Of a DNA stretch of 64,000 nucleotides, positions 35,785-44,779 are shown one piece after another. Within the stretch, counting starts at the first letter, position 1, and each line of letters begins with the position of its first letter. This DNA comes from Roseibium marinum. Its GTDB lineage: Bacteria; Pseudomonadota; Alphaproteobacteria; Rhizobiales; Stappiaceae. The stretch covers positions 62,001-126,000 of the forward strand of contig NZ_PPCN01000005.1 in NCBI RefSeq assembly GCF_002906165.1, read 5' to 3'. The notes under the pieces are model-generated. The model did not search any database. It saw only the letters and a list, made by a program, of their open reading frames with translations, and was not told the DNA's origin. Made by a program: the position numbers and the translations under genes.

Positions 35785-37305
35785 ATGACTGACGACGTGA
35801 TCCTAAAAATCTCCAACCTGAGCAAATCGTTCGGACCTGTCCGCGCGTTGAAGGGGGTCGACTTCGAATTGCGCAAGGGCGAGATCCATGCGCTTGCGGG
35901 CGAAAACGGTGCCGGCAAATCGACGCTGATGAATGTGATCGACGGGATCCTGCAACCGGACAGCGGAGAGATCTCCATTGATGGCCAGCGCGTGAAGATC
36001 GGCTCGCCGGCCGTGGCGCAGAAACTCGGCATCGGGTTCGTGCATCAGGAAATCGCCTTGTGCCCGGATGTGTCGGTGGCCGAGAACATCTTCATGGCAA
36101 CGACGAACACAAGCCGATCTTTCCTGATGAACTATCATGCGTTGGAGAAAAAGGCGGCCGCGGTGCTCGGCGAACTCGTCACCATCGATCCTTCGACGCT
36201 GGTGCGCGACCTGTCGATCTCCCATCAGCAGCTGGTGGAGATCGCCAAGGCGCTGACACTCGATTGCCGGGTCCTCATCCTGGACGAGCCGACCGCCGCG
36301 CTGACGGAAAAGGAAGCGCAGATCCTGTTCAGGATCATGCGCCGACTGGCCGGCAAGGGTATATCGATCATCTATATTTCCCACCGCATGGTGGAGATCT
36401 TCGACAATTGCGACCGTGTCTCTGTTTTTCGGGACGGTTGTCATATCACCACCCGCAACGTGGCCGACGTCGTACCCGACGACGTGGTCAACGCCATGGT
36501 GGGGCGGGTTATCGACGAACTTTATCCGAGGAAGCAGTCGGAGGACGAACGGTCCGAAGATGTCATTCTCGATGTTCGTAATCTAAGCGAGCGGACCCGC
36601 TTCAAGGATGTAACGTTTCAAATCCGGAAGGGTGAAATCCTGGGCCTTGCGGGCCTGATCGGCGCCGGACGCAGCGAAATCGTCAAGGGTATTTGCCGTC
36701 TCGAGGGGAAAGTGAGCGGCGAGATGTCCCTGAACGGGCTTCCACTCTCGCTCACGTCTTACAAGGACAGCATCTCGAAAGGCATCGTGTACCTGTCGGA
36801 GGACCGCAAGGGCGACGGCATATTCCTCGAGATGCCGATTTCGGCGAATGTTTCGGCGCTGAAGCCCGAACAGGTCGCCAACGCGTTGGGCCTCATCGTC
36901 AGATACAAGGAGGAGGCGCAGGCCGCACGACTCGCGGCGCGCCTCAACCTGAAATTCGGCGCGCTCACAGATCCCGTTTCGTCGCTGTCGGGCGGCAACC
37001 AGCAGAAGGTCGCCATCGCGAAAATGCTGTGGGTCGATCCGAAACTCATTTTCCTGGACGAGCCGACCCGCGGGGTGGATGTCGGCGCGAAGGCGGAAAT
37101 TCACCGCATCCTCAGAACCCTAGCCGCGAGCGGGGTCGGCATCCTGGTCATATCCTCCGAACTGCCGGAGCTGATCGGCGTGTGCGACCGGGTCCTGGTT
37201 GTCTGCGAAGGCCGGATCAGCGGCGAAGTCAGCGGAAAAGACATGAGCGAAGAAAACATCATGCACCTGGCGTCGGTCGGCGGCGTCCGGCCAAGCTTAC
37301 ACTAG
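35785..37305 (+). CDS. Sugar ABC transporter ATP-binding protein (RbsA/MglA type, two ATPase domains)
   Basis: A 506-residue fused ATPase. First domain: Walker [10 protein letters not shown] (39-47), signature [15 protein letters not shown], Walker [12 protein letters not shown]. Second domain: degenerate Walker [38 protein letters not shown]. This architecture is normal for the ribose/galactose class. Its TAG stop is part of the CTAG that flanks the inverted-repeat element downstream. It energises the permease at 37557. Confidence 0.93.
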   Translation: MTDDVILKISNLSKSFGPVRALKGVDFELRKGEIHALAGENGAGKSTLMNVIDGILQPDSGEISIDGQRVKIGSPAVAQKLGIGFVHQEIALCPDVSVAENIFMATTNTSRSFLMNYHALEKKAAAVLGELVTIDPSTLVRDLSISHQQLVEIAKALTLDCRVLILDEPTAALTEKEAQILFRIMRRLAGKGISIIYISHRMVEIFDNCDRVSVFRDGCHITTRNVADVVPDDVVNAMVGRVIDELYPRKQSEDERSEDVILDVRNLSERTRFKDVTFQIRKGEILGLAGLIGAGRSEIVKGICRLEGKVSGEMSLNGLPLSLTSYKDSISKGIVYLSEDRKGDGIFLEMPISANVSALKPEQVANALGLIVRYKEEAQAARLAARLNLKFGALTDPVSSLSGGNQQKVAIAKMLWVDPKLIFLDEPTRGVDVGAKAEIHRILRTLAASGVGILVISSELPELIGVCDRVLVVCEGRISGEVSGKDMSEENIMHLASVGGVRPSLH

Positions 37306-37538
37306 GGCGTGCGGACGAATTGGAGGCGCATTTCGTGAGACAAGAGGCGAGAGATGGCGGGGAAAGATCCGCGGAGCTTATCGGCGATACGGTCAAGGAT
37401 TTTTTCGTGTCGGATCGAAGCCTCTTGTCTCACCCTAAGGGCCGGGCCTCCATCGCCCAATCCCAGCGCCAATCCGTCTTGATCTTGAACGATGCAGCTC
37501 CCGGCGAAATGCATCTCAAATTCGTCCACACCGCCTAG
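37302..37538. mobile_element. MITE-like element inserted at CTAG
   Basis: The ends CTAGGGCGTGCGGACGAATT (left) and the complement of the right end, CTAGGCGGTGTGGACGAATT, agree at 28 of 34 positions in inverted orientation, continuing into GCATTTCG. CTAG is present at both outer edges and may be the duplicated target. A nested perfect repeat GTGAGACAAGAGGC/GCCTCTTGTCTCAC (37335-37348 and 37420-37433) lies inside. There is no transposase gene, so it would be a non-autonomous derivative, probably of an IS5-family (IS427-like) element. That family assignment is from memory. Confidence 0.6.
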
Positions 37539-37556
37539 AGCACTTTGGGGAAAACC

Positions 37557-38558
37557 ATGGAAGACGCAGTCTCCCTGACAGACACACCGCACACCAGGAG
37601 CGCGGATGCTTCGTTTATCCGCCGGATGCTGCGCATGCGCGAAACCGGGCTTGTCGCAATCATACTGGTTCTGTTCGTCGCGATGTCCATCGCCTCACCC
37701 TATTTCCTGACCTGGGTGAACATGCGCGCCATGGTCATGGCCTTTGCTGTGGAAGGGATCGTCGTGGTCGGAATGACCATCCTGCTGATTTCCGGCGGGA
37801 TCGATCTTTCGGTCGGCTCGGTCACCGCGCTGGCCATGGTGGTCGCGGGCTGGCTGTTCCTGAATGGCGTGGATCCATGGGTGGCTTCCGCGATTTCCAT
37901 TGCCGTATGCACCGGCATCGGCGCATTCATGGGGTTTTTCGTTACCCGTGTCGGCCTGCATCATTTCATCGTGTCACTGGCGGTCATGGTGATCGCCCGC
38001 GGGGTCTGTCTGCTCGGTACAGGCGGGCGTCCGCTCGGCCTTTACACGTTGCCACCGGAGTTCAAGTTCATCGGCCAGGGAACGATCGGCCCGGTCCCGG
38101 TCGTGATCCTGATTTTCCTCGCGGTCGTGATCGGTTTCGACTTCATGCTGCGGCGGACAACCCTGTTCCGCAAGGTGTTCTACACCGGCAGCAACGAGAA
38201 GGCTGCCGCCTATTCGGGTATCCGGACGAAGCGGGTCATCTTCTTCACCACCACGCTGTGTTCCGCGCTGTGCGGAGTTGCGGGCATCATCTACATGGCC
38301 CGTTTCGGTTCGGCGCAACCGACCTTCGGCATCGGCATGGAACTGAACGTGATCGCGGCTGCCGTGATCGGTGGCGCCAGCCTCAAGGGCGGATCGGGGA
38401 CCATCTTCGGGGCGATCCTCGGCGCCGTGCTTCTGTCGGTCGTCTCCAGCTCGCTCGCGCTGCTGGATGTCTCCGTCTATTGGCAGGACATCATTCGCGG
38501 ATCGATCCTGCTGACGGCGGTATCCATCGATCACTATCTGGTCAAGAAACGCGCCTGA
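37557..38558 (+). CDS. Ribose-type sugar ABC transporter permease
   Basis: A 333-residue RbsC-class permease with about eight to ten membrane helices. [31 protein letters not shown] is the family signature, and [27 protein letters not shown] the conserved C-terminal one. The ATG at 37557 follows GGGG; it is separated from the ATPase gene by the MITE-like element, so transcription must cross it. It assembles as a dimer with the two-domain ATPase. Confidence 0.92.
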   Translation: MEDAVSLTDTPHTRSADASFIRRMLRMRETGLVAIILVLFVAMSIASPYFLTWVNMRAMVMAFAVEGIVVVGMTILLISGGIDLSVGSVTALAMVVAGWLFLNGVDPWVASAISIAVCTGIGAFMGFFVTRVGLHHFIVSLAVMVIARGVCLLGTGGRPLGLYTLPPEFKFIGQGTIGPVPVVILIFLAVVIGFDFMLRRTTLFRKVFYTGSNEKAAAYSGIRTKRVIFFTTTLCSALCGVAGIIYMARFGSAQPTFGIGMELNVIAAAVIGGASLKGGSGTIFGAILGAVLLSVVSSSLALLDVSVYWQDIIRGSILLTAVSIDHYLVKKRA

Positions 38559-38584
38559 GCGGCATGGGAAAGAGACTGACCCTC

Positions 38585-39565
38585 ATGGCTGACAAAAAGA
38601 ACGATATCGAGCTGATGCGCCAGATGCACACCGTCCTTGTGCTGCATTTTCTGGAGGGCAAGAAGCAGTCGGAGATCGCCGACTTGCTGAACTTGTCGAC
38701 CTCCAAGGTCAACCGGCTGATCACCCAGGGACGGAAGATGGGCATGATCAAGATAGATATCGAAAATCCCTTCCAGCGGCTGACCGATCTGGAGCACCTC
38801 CTGGAGGAGGGAACACCGCTCACCAGGGCGTTGGTCACCTCCTCCGTTGAAGGCAGCACGAGTACCACGCTCAAGCAGGTTGGCAGGGCTGCGGCAAACC
38901 ACCTTGTGGAGACACTGCGCGACGGGGATGTCATTGCCATTACCGGCGGAAAGGCGGTCAGCGCGGTTGTGCAGAATATCGAAACGGACCGGAAATTCGA
39001 TGTCACGGTTGTTCCGTTCACCGGCGGCGTGCAGGGGAAGTACCACACCGATGTGAACCATCAGGTCATGCTTCTGGCCGATCAACTCGGGGGCAAGGCC
39101 CTGCAGCTTCACGCGCCCCTTTTCGCCGAGAGCCGCGAGCAGCGCGACATGCTGATGGAAGTGGCTTCCATCAAAGAGGTGCTCGACCTGGCCCGGCGGG
39201 CGAATGTCGCCCTGGTCGGTATCGGATCGATCGCGACGCCCGGCTCGAGCTACTACGACCTGCATCCCATGCCGGAGTCCGACAGGAAGATGCTGGTGGG
39301 CAGCGGCGCGACGGCGGAGTTCATGGCCCATCTGATCCACAAGGACGGAAGCGTTGCCGATTACGCGCTCAATTCGCGCCTGGTCGCTCTGCGTCCGACG
39401 GATCTGCACCAATGCGCCAGGGTTATCGGCGTCGTCTCCGGCGAGGAGAAAGTCTGGCCGATCCGGGCCGTGCTCAACGGAAACTATCTGAATTCACTCA
39501 TTCTGGACGAGGACACCGCGAGCGAAGTCCTCGCAACCATGGAAGGCAGGCAAAATGTTGCATGA
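38585..39565 (+). CDS. SorC-family transcriptional regulator
   Basis: A 326-residue SorC/DeoR-like regulator. The N-terminal helix-turn-helix is GKKQSEIADLLNLSTSKVNRLI (about residues 22-43), followed by a sugar-phosphate-binding domain of the phosphosugar-isomerase fold (ITGGKAVSAVVQNI, VVPFTGGVQGKYH, LVGIGSIATPGS). Effectors are usually the phosphorylated sugar or polyol. The start could also be the ATG at 38564, seven codons earlier. It sits inside the operon and overlaps the next gene. EryD of erythritol loci is in the same family. Confidence 0.88.
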   Translation: MADKKNDIELMRQMHTVLVLHFLEGKKQSEIADLLNLSTSKVNRLITQGRKMGMIKIDIENPFQRLTDLEHLLEEGTPLTRALVTSSVEGSTSTTLKQVGRAAANHLVETLRDGDVIAITGGKAVSAVVQNIETDRKFDVTVVPFTGGVQGKYHTDVNHQVMLLADQLGGKALQLHAPLFAESREQRDMLMEVASIKEVLDLARRANVALVGIGSIATPGSSYYDLHPMPESDRKMLVGSGATAEFMAHLIHKDGSVADYALNSRLVALRPTDLHQCARVIGVVSGEEKVWPIRAVLNGNYLNSLILDEDTASEVLATMEGRQNVA

Positions 39566-40550
39566 GATGTTGACGCGGAAAATCGGCCGCTCCGGCATTG
39601 AGGCATCCGCCATTGGTCTGGGAACCTGGGCTATTGGCGGCTGGATGTGGGGCGGTACCGATGAAAGCCGCTCGATTGCGGCTATTCAGGCCTCGATCGA
39701 CGAAGGGATCAGCCTGATCGACACCGCACCCGCCTATGGTCAGGGTCTGGCCGAAGAGATCGTCGGCAAGGCGATCAAGGGCCGGCGTGAAAAGGTGGTG
39801 CTTGCCACGAAATGCGGCCTTGTCTGGCACACCGGAAAGGGCAACCACTTCTTTGATTACGACGGCAAGCCGGTGCATCGCTATCTCGGCAAGGAGTCCA
39901 TCATCCATGAGGTCGAGCAGAGCCTGAAGCGTCTGGGGACGGATCATATCGACCACTACATCACCCACTGGCAGGACCCGACAACACCGATCGCCGAGAC
40001 CGTCGAGGCACTGGAAACCCTGAAGTCCGCAGGCAAGATCCGTTCGATCGGCGCCAGCAACACCTCGCCCGAGGAGTTGAAGGCCTATGTGGCCACCGGA
40101 CAGCTGGACGCGATCCAGGAAGAATACAGCATGGTCAAGCGAGACATCGAGGAAACGCTGATCCCCATCTGTCTGGAGAACGGCGTGTCGGTCCTGAGCT
40201 ATTCCTCGCTCGCACTCGGTCTTCTGACCGGCAAGATCGGTCCGGACCGGGAGTTTGAAGGCGATGACCAGCGCAAGAACAACCCGAGATTTTCCATCGC
40301 CAACCGCCGCAAGGTTGCTCTCCTCATGGAGGCGATAGCCCCGATCGCGGATGCGCATGAGGCGACGAATGCGCAGGTTGTCATCGCCTGGACGCTTCAG
40401 CAACCCGGCATCACCTTCTCGCTTTGTGGTGCCAGGACCGGAGCCCAGGCCGTTGAAAATGCCCGGGCCGGCCGGATCCGGCTTTCGGACGAGGAGATCG
40501 GGGCGATCAGCAAGGCAGCAGCCATTCATCTGACTGAGCTCGCCGCTTAA
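39555..40550 (+). CDS. Aldo/keto reductase
   Basis: A 331-residue (alpha/beta)8 AKR. The catalytic tetrad appears in order: Asp and Tyr in LIDTAPAYG, Lys in VLATKCG, His in DHYITHW. The N-terminal SAIGLGTWAIGG hairpin and C-terminal NADPH-binding part (LCGARTGAQAVENA) are present. Reduces an aldehyde or ketone sugar, or runs in the oxidative direction. A start at 39567 (MLTRKIGRSG) is also plausible; 39555 overlaps the SorC gene. Likely handles an aldehyde released by the downstream aldolase or oxidises the transported sugar (inference). Confidence 0.85.
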   Translation: MLHEMLTRKIGRSGIEASAIGLGTWAIGGWMWGGTDESRSIAAIQASIDEGISLIDTAPAYGQGLAEEIVGKAIKGRREKVVLATKCGLVWHTGKGNHFFDYDGKPVHRYLGKESIIHEVEQSLKRLGTDHIDHYITHWQDPTTPIAETVEALETLKSAGKIRSIGASNTSPEELKAYVATGQLDAIQEEYSMVKRDIEETLIPICLENGVSVLSYSSLALGLLTGKIGPDREFEGDDQRKNNPRFSIANRRKVALLMEAIAPIADAHEATNAQVVIAWTLQQPGITFSLCGARTGAQAVENARAGRIRLSDEEIGAISKAAAIHLTELAA

Positions 40551-40609
40551 GTCAGTGCAAAAATGAAACAGGGAGCACGTCGGACTCAAGTCTGGCGAAC
40601 GGGAGAGTC

Positions 40610-42337
40610 ATGTCCGAACAACGGCAAGGGAAATGGGATCGCATCGTTCACGACGGCGCCTTTGACGCCGTTGTGGTCGGTGGCGGCATCAACGGGATCG
40701 GGGTTTACCGGGAACTTGCCTTGCAGGGGCTGCGGGTGCTCCTTGTCGAGCGGAATGACTTCTGCTCCGGCTGCAGCGCGGCCCCCTCCCGCATGATCCA
40801 CGGTGGCTTGCGCTATCTTGAAAACGGCGAATTCGAGCTGGTGCGTGAATCGCTGCGCGAGCGCGATGCGCTCCTGGTGAACGCACCGCATCTCGTCCAT
40901 CCATTGCCGACGGTCATCCCGGTCACCTCGATCTTCTCCGGTCTATTGAACAGCGCCGCGAACTTTGTCGGGATCTCCGGCAAGCCGTCCAACAGGGGAG
41001 CGATCGCAATCAAACTGGGGCTGACGCTCTATGACTGGGTGACACGCAAGAACCGGCAGCTGCCCAGGCACCGGTTCCACAGGGCCAGGCAGACACATGC
41101 GCGCTGGCCCGGTCTCACACGGGCCATTCAGTGCTCGGCAACCTATTTCGATGCGTGGATCAGCCACCCGGAACGACTGGCGCTTGAACTCATACAGGAT
41201 ACGGAAAGGCTTGCTCCGGACTGTGTCGCGCTGAACTATGCCAGACTTCTTCCGGACGAAGCCGGGTTTTTGCTGCGTGACGAAACGGCAGGGACGACCG
41301 TGACTGTGGTTCCAGGGCTGATCGTCAATGCGACCGGCGCCTGGCTCGATGACGCCATTGACGAGATCTGCGGAGAGAGCGGCCACGAACGCCTGGTATC
41401 CGGAACGAAGGGCTCCCATCTCATCATCGACAATCCGGCACTTGAAGCCGCTCTCGCGGGCCACATGGTCTATTTCGAAAATTCCGACGGCAGGGTGTGC
41501 ATCGTTTATCCGTTCTTCGGCAAGGTTCTGGCGGGGTCGACGGATATTCGCGTCAAGTCCGCGGAACGGGTGCGCTGCGAGCCGGAGGAACAGGACTACA
41601 TCCTGAACTCGTTGCGCCTCGTGTTTCCGCAAATCGACGTCGGCGCGGAAGATGTCGTCTTCAGCTTCAGCGGCATTCGTCCGCTGCCGAAAAGCAGTCA
41701 CGACTTCACGGGGCGGATCACGAGAGGACATTTCACCCGCCGCATTAAGGGACGCGTGCCGCAGATCTGCATGATCGGGGGGAAATGGACCACGTTCCGG
41801 GCTTTTGCCGCACAGGCAGCGGACGAGGTGTTGGAGGAACTCGGCAGGAAGAGGTCGACGGATACGCTCGAGCTACCCATCGGGGGAGGGAAGGGATTTC
41901 CGCTGGCCGGTGCCATCCTGGAACGGGACCTTGCCGCCACGTTCGGCGTGAGTGCCAAGAGGGCGGCACATCTCGTGTCGACCTATGGCACCACTGCCGG
42001 CGACCTGCTGGCCTTTTGCCAGTCGAGATCCGACGATGTTCCGGTTGACGGGGAAACGGAAATCACCGCTGCGGAAATCGCCTGCCTGGTCCGGCACGAA
42101 TACGTTGTGAACCTCACTGACATCGTCCTGAGACGGACAACGCTTGCTATCCGTGGACTGCTCACCAAAGACCTGATCGACAGGTTGACGGACATAGCCA
42201 CGCGGGAACTCGGCTGGGCTCCCGCGGAAAGCGAACGTCAGCGGGCGCTGTTGATCCACGACTTAAGCACCTATTACGGCGTCTCGCAGGAGAAGCTGGA
42301 CAATCAAGACATCAGCAGGAGCAAGATATGCGTTTGA
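40610..42337 (+). CDS. GlpD-like FAD-dependent phosphopolyol dehydrogenase
   Basis: A 575-residue member of the glycerol-3-phosphate dehydrogenase family. FAD motif VVVGGGINGIGVYREL at residues 21-36, SRMIHGGLRYLENGEFELV with the GG flavin contacts, and SFSGIRPLPKSS in the substrate region, followed by the DAO-C helical domain. Such enzymes oxidise sn-glycerol-3-phosphate or, in erythritol clusters (EryB), a tetritol phosphate, and pass electrons to quinone. It lies with a FGGY kinase and SorC regulator rather than a glpF/glpK set, so a polyol phosphate other than glycerol-3-P is likely. It overlaps the aldolase gene by ten bases. Confidence 0.85.
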   Translation: MSEQRQGKWDRIVHDGAFDAVVVGGGINGIGVYRELALQGLRVLLVERNDFCSGCSAAPSRMIHGGLRYLENGEFELVRESLRERDALLVNAPHLVHPLPTVIPVTSIFSGLLNSAANFVGISGKPSNRGAIAIKLGLTLYDWVTRKNRQLPRHRFHRARQTHARWPGLTRAIQCSATYFDAWISHPERLALELIQDTERLAPDCVALNYARLLPDEAGFLLRDETAGTTVTVVPGLIVNATGAWLDDAIDEICGESGHERLVSGTKGSHLIIDNPALEAALAGHMVYFENSDGRVCIVYPFFGKVLAGSTDIRVKSAERVRCEPEEQDYILNSLRLVFPQIDVGAEDVVFSFSGIRPLPKSSHDFTGRITRGHFTRRIKGRVPQICMIGGKWTTFRAFAAQAADEVLEELGRKRSTDTLELPIGGGKGFPLAGAILERDLAATFGVSAKRAAHLVSTYGTTAGDLLAFCQSRSDDVPVDGETEITAAEIACLVRHEYVVNLTDIVLRRTTLAIRGLLTKDLIDRLTDIATRELGWAPAESERQRALLIHDLSTYYGVSQEKLDNQDISRSKICV

Positions 42338-43170
42338 GCCCCAAAGTCCGCCTGAACCGGATGTTCACCAATGGCGGATGTCTGGATGTTGCAGTCGATC
42401 ACGGTGTCTGCAACGAACCGAGTTTCATGGTTGGCCTCGAGGATATGCCGCGTGTCGTCGATACCCTGATCAAGGCCGGGCCGGACGCCATCCAGATGGC
42501 CTATGGCCAGGCGGACCTTTTGCAGGGGCGGCCGGAAAAGGACAAGCCGGCACTGGTGATGCGGATCGACATGGGAAATCCGTACAATGATCAGCGTCAC
42601 CGGGTGATGTGGTCGTTGCTGCAAAACGCGGACGATCCGATCATCGGCGCGCTGGAGATGGATGCGGCCTGTGTTGTCGTGAACCTCTTCATGTTGCCGG
42701 ACGAACCGGAGCTGTTCCGCCAGTGTGTCGAAAATATTTCCAGGGTCCGCGCCGCCTGCCACAGATACGGCATGCCGCTCATGATCGAACCACTGGTCAT
42801 GCTGCCAAACGAGGTCCGGGGTGGCTATCAGGTGGATGGCGACGCGGACAAGATCGTCACGCTCGCACGTCTGGCGAGCGAAATGGGAGCGGATATCATC
42901 AAGGCGGACCCGACCGAGAATCCGCAGGACTTCCATCGTGTCGTGGAAGCCGCGCGCGTGCCGGTTCTGGTGCGCGGCGGCGGCAAGGAGGACCTGAAGA
43001 CTGTCTTGCGAAAATCGGCCGCGCTGATGCGCCAGGGCGCGAAGGGCATGGTCTATGGCCGCAACATTTATCAGCATGACAATCCGAAAGCCGTCGTCGC
43101 CGCCCTCATGGCAATGATCCATCAGGGAGCTGATGGCGATGAAGCCTGGGACATCTACAACCATGCCTGA
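42328..43170 (+). CDS. Class I aldolase of the DeoC/LacD/LsrF group
   Basis: A 280-residue TIM-barrel aldolase. LDVAVDHGV (19-27) is the N-terminal strand of DeoC/FbaB/LsrF proteins, and the Schiff-base lysine is probably in ADIIKADPTENP near residue 190. VLVRGGGKEDL is the phosphate-binding loop. It would cleave a phosphorylated ketose to a triose phosphate and an aldehyde, fitting the kinase and GlpD-like dehydrogenase around it. Overlaps both neighbours. Confidence 0.82.
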   Translation: MRLSPKVRLNRMFTNGGCLDVAVDHGVCNEPSFMVGLEDMPRVVDTLIKAGPDAIQMAYGQADLLQGRPEKDKPALVMRIDMGNPYNDQRHRVMWSLLQNADDPIIGALEMDAACVVVNLFMLPDEPELFRQCVENISRVRAACHRYGMPLMIEPLVMLPNEVRGGYQVDGDADKIVTLARLASEMGADIIKADPTENPQDFHRVVEAARVPVLVRGGGKEDLKTVLRKSAALMRQGAKGMVYGRNIYQHDNPKAVVAALMAMIHQGADGDEAWDIYNHA

Positions 43171-44683
43171 AGACAACAAATTCCTGCTGGGACTTGACGC
43201 CGGGAACACGGTCATCAAGGCCGTTCTGTTCGATTGCCGCGGGCGGCAGATCGCGATGAGCGCACTGGACGGGCAGTCGTTGTCGCCTCTTCCGGGACAT
43301 GTGGAACGCGACCTTCGCGAATTGTGGCGGAACGCCCGGAAGGTCATCCGCGATTGCCTTGAAAAGGCGGACGCCGACCCGTCCCGCATCGCGGCGGTGG
43401 GCTGCGCCGGGCATGGCAACGGGCTGTACCTTCTCGACAAGGGCAACGAACCTCTGCTCGGGATCCAGTCCCTCGACACGCGTGCGGCGGACCTTTCCGG
43501 CGAACTGGCCGCGTTGCATGGCGAGCGGTTGCATGCCCTGAGCCTGCAAAAGCCCTGGCCGTCGCAGACGCCTGCCCTTCTTGCCTGGATAAAGAAAAGC
43601 CGTCCGGACCTTTATGCCAGGGCCGGAACGGTCCTGTTTTGCAAGGATTTCATCACCTTCAAGCTGACGGGTGAGCGCGTCAGCGAGATTTCCGACATGT
43701 CGGGCAGTGGCCTGCTGCGCATGCCGGACTGCCGCTACGACCCGGAAATCCTGGAGCTTTTCGGCATTGGCGATGTGGGTGATCTGCTGCCGCGGTTGAT
43801 CGAGCCGGCGGACATAGCCGGGCGGGTGACCGCAGAGGCTGCCGCGGCAACGGGGCTTTTGGAAGGCACTCCGGTTATCGGCGGATATTTCGATGTGGTC
43901 GCCAGTGCGCTCGGATCGGGTGTGGTCCATGCGGGCGAGGCTTCGATCATCGCCGGCACCTGGAGCATCAACCAGGTGTTCTCGGAAACGCCGGTTGTGG
44001 ATCCGGACATCTTCATGGCCGCCGGGTTCGCTTCGGCCCGATACGTGAATATCGAATCCAGCGCGACCTCGGCGGCAAATCTCGAATGGTATGTGCGCGA
44101 GTTGGTCGAGCGCGGCGGCCATCACGAGGACCCTTTCGGGTATTGCAACGCCCGCATTGCGGAAGTGACCCCTGCCGCGGACGATCCGCTCTTTCATCCG
44201 TTCCTCTACGGGTCGGGGCAGGGCGCCGAATTCCGGGCCGGGTTTTACGGACTTGCCGGCTGGCACACGGAAGGACATCTCCTCAGAGCCCTGTTCGAAG
44301 GTGTTCTGTTTGAACATCGCCGGCATGTCGATACGCTTGACCGCGCCGGAGTGCCCTTCGACAGTGCGGTTCTTGCCGGTGGTGGTGCGCGCAGTCCGGT
44401 CTGGCCGCAGATGTTCGCCGACTGTCTCGGTGTGCCCATCCGGGTCGCGGAGAACCAGGAAACCGGCGCGCTCGGCGCCGCCATCGGCGCCGGTGTCGGC
44501 GCCGGGCTCTTCGGAAGTTACGAGGACGCGGTGGGCGCCATGACCCGCGTCAGGCACCTCTTCCAGCCCGATCCCTTGATGAAGCCGCATTACGACATGC
44601 GCTATGGCACATACCTGAAGATCGCCGAGGCCATGCGGCCAATCTGGTCGGAGATGTCAACAATCCGTTCATCGGGAGGATGA
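43163..44683 (+). CDS. FGGY-family carbohydrate kinase
   Basis: A 506-residue sugar kinase. FLLGLDAGNTVIKAVLFD at residues 6-23 is the phosphate-1 motif of the actin-like fold, and AGTWSINQVFSET and VLAGGGARSPVWPQMFADCLG supply the second and adenosine motifs. It most resembles L-xylulose/erythritol-type kinases rather than glycerol or xylulose kinase. The ATG at 43163 overlaps the aldolase end by eight bases; earlier starts add an unconserved tail. It probably phosphorylates the transported polyol or ketose. Confidence 0.87.
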   Translation: MPEDNKFLLGLDAGNTVIKAVLFDCRGRQIAMSALDGQSLSPLPGHVERDLRELWRNARKVIRDCLEKADADPSRIAAVGCAGHGNGLYLLDKGNEPLLGIQSLDTRAADLSGELAALHGERLHALSLQKPWPSQTPALLAWIKKSRPDLYARAGTVLFCKDFITFKLTGERVSEISDMSGSGLLRMPDCRYDPEILELFGIGDVGDLLPRLIEPADIAGRVTAEAAAATGLLEGTPVIGGYFDVVASALGSGVVHAGEASIIAGTWSINQVFSETPVVDPDIFMAAGFASARYVNIESSATSAANLEWYVRELVERGGHHEDPFGYCNARIAEVTPAADDPLFHPFLYGSGQGAEFRAGFYGLAGWHTEGHLLRALFEGVLFEHRRHVDTLDRAGVPFDSAVLAGGGARSPVWPQMFADCLGVPIRVAENQETGALGAAIGAGVGAGLFGSYEDAVGAMTRVRHLFQPDPLMKPHYDMRYGTYLKIAEAMRPIWSEMSTIRSSGG

Positions 44684-44686
44684 CCC

Positions 44687-44779
44687 ATGAAAGCCGCCGG
44701 TTTTTTACGTTACCCGCCGATTGAAAACCCGAAGAGCCAGACAGATGCCGAACTCGAGGACGGGACCCACGGCCGATGA
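44687..44779 (+). pseudogene. N-terminal fragment of a zinc-type alcohol dehydrogenase
   Basis: A 30-codon frame, MKAAGFLRYPPIENP then KSQTDAELEDGTHGR and stop, matches in character the first strand of the zinc-binding alcohol dehydrogenase/quinone-reductase family (MKAxGxxxxxPIxxxDALxDxELPxP). A ribosome binding site (GGGAGG) precedes it. Its stop codon overlaps the start of the GMC gene as ATGA, so it may still be translated and serve as a coupling leader. The rest of the gene is absent. Confidence 0.5.

Noticed and set aside
37302-37592. A 96-codon minus-strand frame over the MITE-like element
   Set aside because: It spans the terminal repeats and shows no transposase motif; the inverted-repeat structure explains it better.
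40610-42337. Housekeeping glycerol-3-phosphate dehydrogenase
   Set aside because: It is inside a SorC/FGGY/aldolase operon without glpF or glpK, so a specialised polyol phosphate is more likely.
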